From: CAADGY01 sp900696665 | Lineage (GTDB): Bacteria > Acidobacteriota > Terriglobia > Bryobacterales > Bryobacteraceae | Length of the DNA: 64,000 nucleotides | Reading direction: 5' to 3' | NCBI GenBank assembly: GCA_035063885.1 | Contig: JAPSFM010000016.1 | Span: forward strand, 1 to 64,000 | Shown here: in pieces, positions 23,731 to 32,714 of the stretch | Layout of the letters: each line of letters opens with the position of its first letter | How positions within the stretch are numbered: position 1 is the stretch's first letter | The notes under the pieces: model-generated | What the model saw: only the letters and a program-made list of their open reading frames with translations | The model's database searches: none | What the model was told of the DNA's origin: nothing | Position numbers and translations under genes: made by a program

Positions 23731-25320
23731 TCAACCGGGCAGCGTCACCGCGCGCGCCAGTTTCACCGCGGCATGCTCCCGTAGCTGGGCAAGCACCGGT
23801 TCCGTTAGAGGCCCGTCGGTTTCTACGACGGCTATAGCCGTAAGCGGCGCCCCGCGGGCTGGAGAATCCTGCCGGCCGAGCGAAAAGTTGGCGATATTGA
23901 CACCGTTTTTCCCCAGCACGGAGCCGACATGACCGATTACGCCGGGAACGTCCTCATTCTTCATGAAGGTCAGGTGTCCGCTCAACGGGGCTTCGCAATA
24001 GATGCCGTCCACCTGAATCAACCGGGGTTTCTCGAGAAGCACCGCTCCTTCCACCGCGGTTATCCCGGAGTCGGTCTCCAGTTCTACGCGCACGGAATCC
24101 ATGTACTCGGAACGGGTTTCATGCTTTTCGACAATATCCAGCCCCCGCTGGTTTGCCAGTTGCATCGCATTCACCAGGTTTGCCTTCTGGGATAGCGACC
24201 GGTTCAGCACGCCCGCGATTCCGGCATTTCGCACAAGATTTGTATTGCTGCTGGCGATTTTGCCCGCATACACGAGCCGGACACAGCGTGGATTGCCGAT
24301 GGCGATATGCGCCGCAAAGGCTCCCAGACGCTCCGCGAGCAGGATGTACGGGCGCATGGTTCTATACTGTTCCGGCGAAAGGGCGGGCATATTCACCGCG
24401 TTGATGGCCACCCCGTTCTTCAGGTACTCCACCATCTGCTCGGCGATTCGCACGCCGACGATCTCCTGCGCCTCCTCGGTCGAACCGGCGATATGCGGAG
24501 TAGCGATCACGTTATCGTGGCCGAAAAGCTCGTAGTCGGCGGGCGGCGGCTCCGGTTCGAAGACATCCAGACCCGCGCCCGCCACCCGCTTCGCTGCCAG
24601 GGCTTCACGCAAAGCATCCACATCAATGAGTTCACCGCGGGCGCAATTGATGATTCGCACGCCGGCTTTCATCTGCGCGAACGCCTGTGCGTCAAGCATA
24701 TGCGTTGTCTCGGGCGTCAACGCCACGTGCAGCGAGATGTAATCGCTGAGAGCATAGAGAACAGGCAGGTCGAGCAACTCGATGTTCAGGTCCGCCGCCG
24801 TCTGCGAGCTGACGTAAGGATCGTTTGCGATGATGCGCATGTCGAACGCGCGCGCGCGTTTCACCACTTCCCGGCCTATGCTGCCGAGCCCGATTACTCC
24901 CAGCGTTTTTCCTCGAAGCTCACTACCGAGAAAACGCTTCTTTTCCCATTTGCCGCTCGAGGTGGAGGAATCCGCCTGTGGGATGAAACGTGCCAGCGCG
25001 AGCATCAGCGCCAGCGTGTGCTCTGCCACCGAGACCGCGTTGCCCCCGGGTGTGTTCATCACCAGCACGCCCGCCGCCGTCGCCGCTTCCAGGTCTACAT
25101 TGTCGACTCCGACGCCCGCGCGGCCGATGACGCGCAACTTGGGCGCTTTTTCGAGCACCTCCCGCGTAACCTTGACCGCGCTGCGAACTGCGAGAGCATC
25201 AGCGTCCGCAAGATGCCCGGCGTACTCCTTCGGGTTGGAGACGACTACGTCGAAATCCCGCTGGCTCTTAAAGACGTCCAGCGCCGCCGGGGATAGAGGT
25301 TCCGCTATCAGAATTTTCAT
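23731..25320 (-). CDS. serA: D-3-phosphoglycerate dehydrogenase
   Basis: A 529-residue long-form PGDH catalysing the first step of serine synthesis (3-phosphoglycerate to 3-phosphohydroxypyruvate with NAD). The Rossmann motif is GVIGLGSIGREVV, the catalytic Arg/Glu/His residues are in NCARGELID, the GLDVFEPEPP region and TPHIAGSTEEAQ. An intervening domain and a C-terminal ACT domain (GHVGSVLGKNGVNIANFSLG) indicate allosteric control by serine. The gene follows the class V aminotransferase by 19 bases on the same strand, so the two form an operon covering the first two steps of the phosphorylated serine route or a linked glycine/serine exchange. Confidence 0.96.
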   Translation of the reverse strand: MKILIAEPLSPAALDVFKSQRDFDVVVSNPKEYAGHLADADALAVRSAVKVTREVLEKAPKLRVIGRAGVGVDNVDLEAATAAGVLVMNTPGGNAVSVAEHTLALMLALARFIPQADSSTSSGKWEKKRFLGSELRGKTLGVIGLGSIGREVVKRARAFDMRIIANDPYVSSQTAADLNIELLDLPVLYALSDYISLHVALTPETTHMLDAQAFAQMKAGVRIINCARGELIDVDALREALAAKRVAGAGLDVFEPEPPPADYELFGHDNVIATPHIAGSTEEAQEIVGVRIAEQMVEYLKNGVAINAVNMPALSPEQYRTMRPYILLAERLGAFAAHIAIGNPRCVRLVYAGKIASSNTNLVRNAGIAGVLNRSLSQKANLVNAMQLANQRGLDIVEKHETRSEYMDSVRVELETDSGITAVEGAVLLEKPRLIQVDGIYCEAPLSGHLTFMKNEDVPGVIGHVGSVLGKNGVNIANFSLGRQDSPARGAPLTAIAVVETDGPLTEPVLAQLREHAAVKLARAVTLPG

Positions 25321-25339
25321 TGTGTAGAATGGCTCTTCC

Positions 25340-26515
25340 TCAGACCTTCACGGCTTCCTGATTTCCTACCGCCGATTCCGCATACACTTTCTGGACCGCT
25401 GCTACACCCTTGCCGAACTCGACGGGAAATCCGTTGGCGTTCAGGATGATCTCGAGTTCGGAAATGACGGCGAACAGGTCGGCGAAATCGAAGTACCCCA
25501 GGTGGGCGATACGGAAAATCTTGCCCTTCATCGATCCCTGCCCATTGGCGATGATCGAGTTGAAACGGTTGCGGAACTCCTTCACGATAACGCCGGAATC
25601 CAAATTCTTGGGCGCGCGCACGGACGTCACGGACGAGCCGGGAGAGCCGGGCGCAAACAGATCGAGCCCGAGCGCCATCACCGCCTCCCGTGTGCCGCGC
25701 GCCAGCAACTGCGCGTTCTCCACCAGTTTGTCCATTCCAACGGACTTGATATATTCGAGGGCGGCGTTCAAGGCGAGAATCAGGCTGGTGTTCGGCGTCC
25801 AGCTTGATTCGCCGCTCCCGGCATTCTTCTTCTCTTTGGTCAGATCGAAATAGTAATGCGGCAGGTCGGCGCTCTCGGCGCGCGCCCAAGCCTTCTTGCT
25901 GATCGACAAAAACGCCAGCCCGGGCGGGATCATGAATGCTTTCTGCGATCCGCCGATTACGATATCCATGCCCCATCCGTCGATGTCGAGCGGCATGGTG
26001 CCCAATCCGGTAATGGCATCCACCACAAAGAGGGCGTCTGTTTTCGATACGATGCTGGCCATGGAGCGCACGTCGTGCGCCGCTCCCGTCGACGTTTCGG
26101 AAGCCTGCACGAATACGCCGCGCGTGGCCGGTTCGGCATCGAGCGCCGCCTGCACCTGCTCCGGAGGAACCACCTGGCCGTACTCGGCTTTGAGGATTGT
26201 CGCGTTCAGCCCGTAGGCCTTCGCGATCTCACCCCAACGCTCGCCGAATTTTCCGGCTGAGCAGACAATCACCTTGTCCCCTTTGGAAAAAAAGTTGGAG
26301 GCGGACGACTCCATCGCACCGGTCCCCGACGAAACCAGGATGAGGACGTCGTTCTCTGTTCCCATCACTTCTTTGAGGCTGGAGAGGGTTGAGCGATACA
26401 GTTTGCGGAAATCCTCGGTGCGGTGGTGCAGATCGCTGGCCATCATCGCTTGCAGGGCGGGTGGATAGAGAGGAGTGGGGCCCGGGGTCAGTAGCCGTTG
26501 CTTACGTATATGCAT
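25340..26515 (-). CDS. Class V PLP aminotransferase (serine-pyruvate/alanine-glyoxylate type)
   Basis: A 391-residue fold-type I PLP enzyme. LLTPGPTPLYPP at the N-terminus and the cofactor lysine K192 in IGGSQKAFM are diagnostic of the alanine-glyoxylate/serine-pyruvate aminotransferase family, also called the soluble hydrogenase 42 kDa subunit family. The cofactor aspartate lies in VVDAITGLG. Relatives in some bacteria and archaea serve as phosphoserine aminotransferase, and placement 19 bases before serA strongly suggests that job here, because no classical serC is in the window. Serine-glyoxylate transamination is the alternative. A 16-bp perfect palindrome lies 23 bases upstream of the start. 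Confidence 0.92.
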   Translation of the reverse strand: MHIRKQRLLTPGPTPLYPPALQAMMASDLHHRTEDFRKLYRSTLSSLKEVMGTENDVLILVSSGTGAMESSASNFFSKGDKVIVCSAGKFGERWGEIAKAYGLNATILKAEYGQVVPPEQVQAALDAEPATRGVFVQASETSTGAAHDVRSMASIVSKTDALFVVDAITGLGTMPLDIDGWGMDIVIGGSQKAFMIPPGLAFLSISKKAWARAESADLPHYYFDLTKEKKNAGSGESSWTPNTSLILALNAALEYIKSVGMDKLVENAQLLARGTREAVMALGLDLFAPGSPGSSVTSVRAPKNLDSGVIVKEFRNRFNSIIANGQGSMKGKIFRIAHLGYFDFADLFAVISELEIILNANGFPVEFGKGVAAVQKVYAESAVGNQEAVKV

Positions 26516-26537
26516 GCCGGTTATGAAGATGTGATTA

Positions 26538-26553
26538 GATATTCTAGAATATC
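26538..26553. promoter_or_regulatory. 16-bp perfect palindrome, candidate operator
   Basis: GATATTCTAGAATATC is its own reverse complement over all 16 bases and sits between the divergent aminotransferase-serA operon and the yqeY-like gene, only 8 bases before the latter's ATG. The symmetry, AT-richness and position suggest a repressor-binding site controlling one or both units. The bound protein is unknown; no regulator gene is adjacent. Confidence 0.5.
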
Positions 26554-26560
26554 AAACGTC

Positions 26561-27007
26561 ATGCCCTTACTCGATCGAGTCCAGAAGGACATGGTCCAGG
26601 CGATGAGGGACCATGACGAAGCCCGTCTCAGCGCTTTGCGGATGATGAAGGCCGCCCTGAAAAAGCAGGAGGTGGATTCCATGAAGCCGCTCGATGAAAC
26701 CTCTGAGATCCGGGTGCTGAACACCTTGATGAAACAGCGCCGCGAATCCGCGGACATGTTCCGCAAAGGCGGCAGAGCCGACCTGGCCGGGAAAGAAGAG
26801 GCGGAGATGCGGCTGATTGAGACGTACCTGCCCGCCGCCGCGTCCGAAGAGGATGTGGAGGCGGCCATCGCCGCCGCGCTATCGGAGACCGGCGTGAATT
26901 CACTCAAGCAGATGGGTGCGGTAATGAAGGCCGCCCAGGCCAAGCTGGCCGGCAAACGCGTCGACGGCAAGGCATTGAGCGACAAAGTGCGCGCACGCCT
27001 GTCCTGA
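26561..27007 (+). CDS. GatB/YqeY domain protein
   Basis: About 148 residues matching the YqeY family, related to the C-terminal helical domain of GatB. It opens with a short helix (LLDRVQKDMVQAMRDHDEA) and contains the conserved LRMMKAALKKQEVD and LIETYLPAAASEEDV segments and the final GKRVDGKALSDKVRARL. The GatB domain contacts tRNA during Gln-tRNA formation; the free-standing protein is widespread but of unclear function. The ATG at 26561 was chosen because the longer frame would begin inside the divergent aminotransferase and cross the palindrome. An OPT transporter follows 52 bases later on the same strand. Confidence 0.9.
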   Translation: MPLLDRVQKDMVQAMRDHDEARLSALRMMKAALKKQEVDSMKPLDETSEIRVLNTLMKQRRESADMFRKGGRADLAGKEEAEMRLIETYLPAAASEEDVEAAIAAALSETGVNSLKQMGAVMKAAQAKLAGKRVDGKALSDKVRARLS

Positions 27008-27059
27008 GGAATCCGGCCTTTCAGTCTGTCATGTCTTTCCAACTTCGAGGACTCGCCGA

Positions 27060-29084
27060 ATGAACGAGAAACAATACACCCCCTATGTGCCGCAGAACGT
27101 CAGTATGCGTGAGTTCACAGCCCGGGCGCTGATTCTAGGCCTTATCATGACCGTCATCCTGGGCGCCGCGAACGCGTACCTCGGTCTCCGGGCCGGCATG
27201 ACCATTGCGGCCACTTACCCCGCCGCGGTGATCGGCATGGCGATCCTGCGCATCTGGAGGGCCTCGATTCTGGAAGAGAACATGGCGCGGACGGTCGGTT
27301 CCATCGGGGAATCAGTCGCCGCCGGCGCCATTTTCACTATTCCGGCGTTCGTAATCTCCGGCGCGTGGCCGTCTTTCGATTTTGAGCACGCCTATTGGCC
27401 TTCCACGGTCCTCATGATGGTGGGCGGCGTTTTGGGCATTCTCTTCGTCACGCTGCTGCGCCGCGTGATGGTGGAAGACAGGGAGTTGCCGTTCCCGGAA
27501 TCCGTGGCTGCTTCGGAAATTCATAAAGCGGGCCAGCACGGCAGCAAAGCGGCTGGAATTCTGTTCTCCGCGATGGGCTTCGGAGCGCTGATCTACTCGC
27601 TTGGGGTCGTCAGGGTATTTTCGGCATCGAATGATTTCATGATCCGGATCGGCGAGTTGGGCAGCACTCTGCTGCGACTCGGAAGAACCGCCGAATCTCC
27701 GGCCATTGGGGTGGGGGGCGTGACGATGATTTCGGCTCCAAACGTCAGTCCCGCCTACCTCGGTGTCGGCTATATCATCGGTCCGCGGCTCGCCGCGCTG
27801 AATTTTTCGGGTGGTGTGGTGGCTTGGGGACTGCTGGTTCCGCTGTTCATCTATTTTCTGGGGCCGCAACTCCAGATCACTTTGCCCGCGGACGCTACCG
27901 CGGAAGACTGGGCCGGCGCCGCAACCTCAGTGTGGCTCAACATTGTCCGGCCGATTGCCGTGGGTGGAATGCTGGTCGGCGCGGCCTACACGCTCTTTCG
28001 CATGAGAAAGAGCCTGGGTGCGGGAATCCGGCGCTCGATTTCGGATCTCAAAAAAGCCAGTGGGCAAAAACAGGCTACGAACCGCACAGAACTCGACCTG
28101 GGTTCGAGAACCGTGTTCCTTGGTCTCGGCGCCACGTTGATTTGCATGGTCCTGCTGTACACCTATTTTTCGGGTACGCTGGCCGGCGGCGTAGTAGCCG
28201 CGCTGGTGATGATCGTCCTCGGCTTCTTCTTTGCCGCGGTCTCGGGCAATCTGGTCGGGTTGATCGGGTCGTCGAATAATCCGATTTCCGGCCTGACTTT
28301 ATCGACGCTCATCATTGCGGCATTGCTGATGGTGTCTATCGGTGTTTCAGGCATCACGGGTGTGGCGGCCGTGCTCGGTGTGGCGGCCGTGGTTTGCGTT
28401 TCTTCCGCGGTAGCGGGTGAGATGCTGCAGGATCTGAAAGTCGGCCACATTCTCGGCGGCACCCCGCGCAGCATGCAGATCGGCGACTTCATCGGCGTGG
28501 CGGCGGCCAGTCTCCTGCTCTATTTTCCGCTATTGCTGCTGCATCAGGGCAACATCAATGCGGGCGGAACCGGCTTTGGCGACCGTGCGTTATCGGCCCC
28601 CCAGGCAGGCTTGATGGCGTCGCTGGCGCAAGGCATCGTCGGCGGCGATATGCCGTGGCCGCTGGTGGTAGTGGGCATCATGATGGGTTTCGCCTTGATC
28701 ATGGTGCAGGTGCGCAGCCCCATGCTTTTCGCGGTGGGCATGTACCTGCCGCTCGAGACCACATCCGCGATCTTCATCGGCGGTGTTATCCGCTGGATCA
28801 CAGACTCCATGCGAGAGCGGCGGGCGTTCAACGAGGCTCAGAAAGCCCGGGTGGAAAATGCAGGGGTGCTTACCGCTTCCGGGCTGATCGCCGGAGAAGC
28901 GCTGATGGGACTCGTCGTTGCAACCTTCCGGTTCTTTGAATGGCCGCTGCCTGTCATCTTCGAGCATCCGCCGCTGCTGATTGCCCTGGCGGTGCTTGTG
29001 CTGCTCGGGTTGGTGATGGTGCGGGTGCCACTGGCGAACGCAGGCCGGCCCGACGAACCCGCACCACCCACGGCGATTATGTGA
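27060..29084 (+). CDS. OPT family oligopeptide transporter
   Basis: A 674-residue polytopic membrane protein with roughly 14-16 hydrophobic helices. The opening FTARALILGLIMTVILGAAN and YLGLRAGMTIAATYPAAVIG, the VMVEDRELPFPESVAASEIH loop, and the late RSPMLFAVGMYLPLETTSAIFIGG match the bacterial OPT/YSL family, proton-coupled importers of small peptides or metal chelates. The N-terminus is complete and length is normal. A soluble loop near residues 330-345 is charged. The gene lies behind the yqeY-like gene and ends facing the SGNH esterase. The substrate cannot be assigned; peptide uptake fits the peptidases elsewhere in the window. Confidence 0.92.
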   Translation: MNEKQYTPYVPQNVSMREFTARALILGLIMTVILGAANAYLGLRAGMTIAATYPAAVIGMAILRIWRASILEENMARTVGSIGESVAAGAIFTIPAFVISGAWPSFDFEHAYWPSTVLMMVGGVLGILFVTLLRRVMVEDRELPFPESVAASEIHKAGQHGSKAAGILFSAMGFGALIYSLGVVRVFSASNDFMIRIGELGSTLLRLGRTAESPAIGVGGVTMISAPNVSPAYLGVGYIIGPRLAALNFSGGVVAWGLLVPLFIYFLGPQLQITLPADATAEDWAGAATSVWLNIVRPIAVGGMLVGAAYTLFRMRKSLGAGIRRSISDLKKASGQKQATNRTELDLGSRTVFLGLGATLICMVLLYTYFSGTLAGGVVAALVMIVLGFFFAAVSGNLVGLIGSSNNPISGLTLSTLIIAALLMVSIGVSGITGVAAVLGVAAVVCVSSAVAGEMLQDLKVGHILGGTPRSMQIGDFIGVAAASLLLYFPLLLLHQGNINAGGTGFGDRALSAPQAGLMASLAQGIVGGDMPWPLVVVGIMMGFALIMVQVRSPMLFAVGMYLPLETTSAIFIGGVIRWITDSMRERRAFNEAQKARVENAGVLTASGLIAGEALMGLVVATFRFFEWPLPVIFEHPPLLIALAVLVLLGLVMVRVPLANAGRPDEPAPPTAIM

Positions 29085-29167
29085 CCAAGCTCGCTTGTGG
29101 CCGGGCGTTCAGCGAATCACAAGCGTCGTGTGAGTAACTCACCCGCCGCGGCATCCCGGACCGATAG

Positions 29168-30691
29168 CTACCGGTACACCGCCGGTGCGGTCCATTCTTC
29201 GGAGCGGAAAGGTGAAGCGGGCAATCCTTCGGCGTTGTAAAGGTTGCCGTCCGGGCTGTCTGCCCAGTTGTAGCGAACGTACATCGGCTCCGCGACGCTC
29301 TCGCTCGACACGATAACCGTTTTCCCCTCGATGGCTGCATTGGCCGGGACGTACTTTTTGTCGCGGCCGGCCACTTCAAACGCGCGCAGCGGGCCGCCTT
29401 TCGCCGTCAGTCCTCCACCGATGTGACTGAACCACACGCGCAAGGATTTGCCTTCTTCTGTAACCTCTCGAAACAGTGGGCCTGAATAGACAATGTCTTC
29501 GCCGTAGGCGATGTGCCGCGCCGCCAGCGCGAGCCGGTGTCCCACATCCTGCTTGTTTGTCGGGTGTATGTCGTTCGGGTTGCCAATATCAATGGTGACG
29601 GCCATGCCGGTCTTGCTGAGGCCAAGCGCCATGGTCTGCGCTTCGCGGAGTTCCGGCCATTCGCTCCCGGCGGGCGTCTTGGCGTAGTTTGCGAGCTGCA
29701 CGAAGAGGAACGGAAAGTTTCCCTGGCCCCAGGAGCGGCGCCAATCCTGAATCATCGCCTGAAAGAGGCGCCGGTAAACGTACGAACGGCTTTTGTGAGC
29801 ATTGTTCTCGCCCTGGTACCAGATAGCCCCTTTGATCGCATAGGGAGTGAGCGGCGCGATCATGGCGTTGTACAGTGACGAGGGTTCCCACGGGTGGCCG
29901 GGTCCGACAGGAGGGCCGGGCCTGCCGGGCGCCGGAGTGCCGCCCGGCGTCTTGTTTTTCTCCTCCCATTCCTTCAGCCGTATTTCATATCGTGCGCGAG
30001 CTTCGGGATAATCGGAGATCAGTTGGGCCCAATCCGCATATACAGAAATCAGCGCGGGGTCGGCGGCTAGCGAGGTGGGGCTGATCCAGGATTCCGCAGG
30101 GGTTCCTCCCCATGCCGATTGAATAACACCCACCGGTACCCCATACTTCTTGTGCAAATCGCGCGCAAAAAAATAACCCACGGCGGAGAATGCGCCGACG
30201 GTATCGGAATTACAGGCCGTCCAGACGCCCTCGACATCGTCCAGCGGATAGTCCGACGCTTTCAATGCGGCTTTGAAGAGACGGATGCGCGGGAACCTGG
30301 CCGATGCGATCTCCTGCTGCGCATTATCGGAACGGCTTACCTGCCAGACCATATTCGACTGTCCGGAGGCGACCCATACGTCGCCAACCAGAACGTCGTT
30401 CACCTGGAGCGTATTCTTCCCTTTCACGGTGAGTTCGAAAGGGCCGCCAGCCTGCACCGGCGGAAGGAACACCTCCCACCTGCCGAGCGCGTCTGCTGTC
30501 GTGCTGCGGGTGCTGCTGGCGAGCGTCACTGTGACCTGCTCGCCCGGATCGGCTTTTCCCCAGATTCGCGCCGGCGCATCCCGCTGAATCAGCATGTGAT
30601 CGGAGATCAGCGAGGGCAGGCGTACGTCCGCGGCAGCCCATCCGGAGACAGAGAGCAGGATCACTGCGAAGCGAGTTTGTGCCTTGAACAA
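29168..30691 (-). CDS. Exported sialate O-acetylesterase (SGNH hydrolase)
   Basis: A 507-residue secreted esterase with signal peptide FAVILLSVSGWAAA. An N-terminal beta-sandwich (VRLPSLISDHMLIQRDAPARIWG) precedes the SGNH catalytic domain with nucleophile Ser112 in SGQSNM, WGGTPAESW, WYQGENNA and the catalytic Asp-His segment GNPNDIHPTNK. This is the SASA/DUF303 family, which removes O-acetyl groups from sialic acids, xylan or other sugars. Translation appears to start at TTG: a near-perfect AGGAGG lies seven bases upstream and no ATG is available. It stands alone, but adds to the set of carbohydrate de-acylating enzymes in the window. Confidence 0.92.
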   Translation of the reverse strand: MFKAQTRFAVILLSVSGWAAADVRLPSLISDHMLIQRDAPARIWGKADPGEQVTVTLASSTRSTTADALGRWEVFLPPVQAGGPFELTVKGKNTLQVNDVLVGDVWVASGQSNMVWQVSRSDNAQQEIASARFPRIRLFKAALKASDYPLDDVEGVWTACNSDTVGAFSAVGYFFARDLHKKYGVPVGVIQSAWGGTPAESWISPTSLAADPALISVYADWAQLISDYPEARARYEIRLKEWEEKNKTPGGTPAPGRPGPPVGPGHPWEPSSLYNAMIAPLTPYAIKGAIWYQGENNAHKSRSYVYRRLFQAMIQDWRRSWGQGNFPFLFVQLANYAKTPAGSEWPELREAQTMALGLSKTGMAVTIDIGNPNDIHPTNKQDVGHRLALAARHIAYGEDIVYSGPLFREVTEEGKSLRVWFSHIGGGLTAKGGPLRAFEVAGRDKKYVPANAAIEGKTVIVSSESVAEPMYVRYNWADSPDGNLYNAEGLPASPFRSEEWTAPAVYR

Positions 30692-30781
30692 GACTCTTCC
30701 TCCTAATTACGGGCAGAGATCCAAGTCTATAACATCACAAATTCGCAAGGCGTGCCCGGTGGAGCAAGAAGCTATTTGAGA

Positions 30782-31864
30782 CTATTTGAGGTGTTTGAGC
30801 ATTTCGCTCTCGACCTGCTTAAAGCCGGAGGGGACCTCCAGGCGCGAACCATCAACCACGGCAGAAGAAAAACTGCCCAATTCCGTGGTCATCTCAAGCA
30901 GGGCTCCCGCGCTCGCGCCGGAACCGGCGCTCTGGGATTCGGCTGAGGTTTCCTGTGGAGTGGGCGCGGCGGCCTGCTCTTTCTGCTGTTGCTTCTTCCG
31001 GCGCCCGAAACCTCCAAATCCGCCGAGTCCTCCCAAGCGTCCCAATCTGGAGCCGATGGCGCCGGCTGCCGCGCCTTCGGCCGCTTCACCGGCTGAAGGC
31101 GGCGGAGGAGCCTGCTGTTGCCGGGCGGATTGTGCCGAACCTTCCGGCATCTCGCCGCCCTGGCCTTTTGCTCCCATCGTCACGACCATCAGGACCGGCA
31201 TGCCTTCGAGCTTCGACGATTCCTTCCAAAGCTCCGCCATGCCTTTCGCCATTCCCGGCTGCATCATCGGCATCGTAGAGCCTGGTGTCCAGGCCAGTTT
31301 TTGAGCCATGCGCTTTTGAAACTCTTTCACCTCGTCGTAACCCGGCACCGCAGCGGCCAGCCACATGTCCGATGTCACGGTCATAGCGCCCGTCTGCCCC
31401 GACTCCTTGTCGGTTCCTTCCATCTCGATAGTCAGAATGACCCGCCGGGTATCAAGGCCCGAGATGTTCTTGCTTTCGCCGGTGTCCTTCACCGAGGCCT
31501 TGAAATTCATATTTGCTTTGGTTTCGCCTTCCATTTTGCGTGCCATCTGCTGCAGCGCCTGGGTCATTTGGGCGAAAGTGATCACGGAATAGGTCTTCTT
31601 TTCCGGGTTGACGTCGGTAATGGTTTCGCTGTCCAGATCGACAATCTGGGTACTGCCTGCGCTGACGGTCGCCATCCGGTTTCCTTTCACCAGCACAGTG
31701 GACCGGATGGGCTCCCTCGCCTTTTTGGAAAAAGCTCCGACAATCTTCATCATGCTAGCCAGGGCGCCGCCCGTAACCTTTGATGACTGATCGTAGCTGA
31801 AGTCGGCCAGAAGCGAACTGGAACCGAGACACACAACAAAAGCCGCAACGGCGAATATCCTCAT
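30782..31864 (-). CDS. Secreted DUF4412-like protein with Gly/Arg/Gln low-complexity linker
   Basis: About 360 residues. The signal peptide MRIFAVAAFVVCLGSSSLLA leads to a region resembling DUF4412-type proteins (STVLVKGNRMATVSAGSTQIVDLDSETIT, KKTYSVITFAQM, LTIEMEG), which bind or sense ligands through a lipocalin-like or LolA-like sheet. After about residue 245 there is a strongly biased stretch (GLGGLGGFGGFGRRKKQQQ) followed by an Ala/Ser/Gln tail and a short conserved-looking end (LEVPSGFKQVESEM). GGAGG four bases before the ATG fixes the start. Function is unknown; periplasmic or outer-membrane-associated location is likely. Family assignment is tentative. Confidence 0.65.
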   Translation of the reverse strand: MRIFAVAAFVVCLGSSSLLADFSYDQSSKVTGGALASMMKIVGAFSKKAREPIRSTVLVKGNRMATVSAGSTQIVDLDSETITDVNPEKKTYSVITFAQMTQALQQMARKMEGETKANMNFKASVKDTGESKNISGLDTRRVILTIEMEGTDKESGQTGAMTVTSDMWLAAAVPGYDEVKEFQKRMAQKLAWTPGSTMPMMQPGMAKGMAELWKESSKLEGMPVLMVVTMGAKGQGGEMPEGSAQSARQQQAPPPPSAGEAAEGAAAGAIGSRLGRLGGLGGFGGFGRRKKQQQKEQAAAPTPQETSAESQSAGSGASAGALLEMTTELGSFSSAVVDGSRLEVPSGFKQVESEMLKHLK

Positions 31865-31982
31865 GCAACCTCCAAAGGGATTATCGTACGCGCGACACCG
31901 GAAGTATAGCGTGCGGGTTACAGGCCGGGTACTACCCGCCCACGCGCTAGAATGAGAGTTTCGACGAACGGGAGAAGCTCCA

Positions 31983-32603
31983 ATGCGATTTCTTGCACTT
32001 TTTTGTGTAGTGGCCGCTGGTTTATACGCCGCCGAATGGAAGCAGCTATTCAATGGCAAGGATTTGACGGGCTGGAAAATGGTGGGCCCGGGGCGGTTCG
32101 TTGTCGAGAACGGAGAGCTCAAGACGGAGGGCGGCATGGGCCTCCTGTTTTATGAGCGTGAGAAGTTCGCAAATGCTACACTCCGGGTGGTATTCCGAAC
32201 GACCGAAGGACACGGGAATTCCGGTGTGATCATCCGGCTGCCCGAGCCGCCGAAGGACCCGTGGTACGGCGTCCACAACGGCTACGAAGTTCAGATCGAA
32301 TCCAGCGGAGATGAGTGGCACTGCACCGGAGCCATCTACTCCATCAGCAAAGCCACAGCCCGCCCCCAGACGTCCGGTTCAGGGTGGAACACCATGGATA
32401 TTGTGCTGAAAGGGCCGAAAACAACGGTTTTCGTGAACGGTCAGAAAGTCAACGAATATGTGGAAGGACAAGAGGTGCCGCCGCGAAAGGCGTGGTACGA
32501 ACCGGTTCGCGGACCTCGTCCGGAGACCGGCTACATCGGCCTTCAAAACCACGACGCTAAGTCGACCGTCTTCTTCCGCGAAGTCAGCATAAAAAAGAAT
32601 TAG
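31983..32603 (+). CDS. Exported DUF1080 / 3-keto-disaccharide hydrolase domain protein
   Basis: A 206-residue protein with signal peptide MRFLALFCVVAAGLYA. The mature domain is a concanavalin-like sandwich with family landmarks WKQLFNGKDLTGWK, GNSGVIIRLP, GYEVQIES, GWNTMDIVLKG and TGYIGLQNHDAKSTVFFREV. DUF1080 proteins include 3-keto-glucoside hydrolases acting after C3-oxidation of sugars, and the family is abundant in Acidobacteria and Planctomycetes. No oxidoreductase partner is adjacent, so carbohydrate binding or hydrolysis is inferred from the family only. It starts about 118 bases from the divergent DUF4412-like gene. Confidence 0.9.
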   Translation: MRFLALFCVVAAGLYAAEWKQLFNGKDLTGWKMVGPGRFVVENGELKTEGGMGLLFYEREKFANATLRVVFRTTEGHGNSGVIIRLPEPPKDPWYGVHNGYEVQIESSGDEWHCTGAIYSISKATARPQTSGSGWNTMDIVLKGPKTTVFVNGQKVNEYVEGQEVPPRKAWYEPVRGPRPETGYIGLQNHDAKSTVFFREVSIKKN

Positions 32604-32714
32604 CGAGTTTGTTGAAAAATACAGAAAGCCGCTTGCTCTCGCGTGCGGCTCCGTAACGCCTTTGACACCAGGCGCGTGCTGCCGCGGGCGGAAGGGGCTA
32701 CCATAGAAGCAGCC

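Noticed and set aside
29085..29167. Short repeats CAAGCTCGCTTG and GTGAGTAACTCAC between convergent genes
   Set aside because: Stems of five or six pairs with almost no loop; not convincing as terminator or operator.
32627..32650. AGCCGC...GCGGCT inverted repeat after the DUF1080 gene
   Set aside because: Only six pairs around a 12-base loop and no T-tract; too weak to call a terminator.
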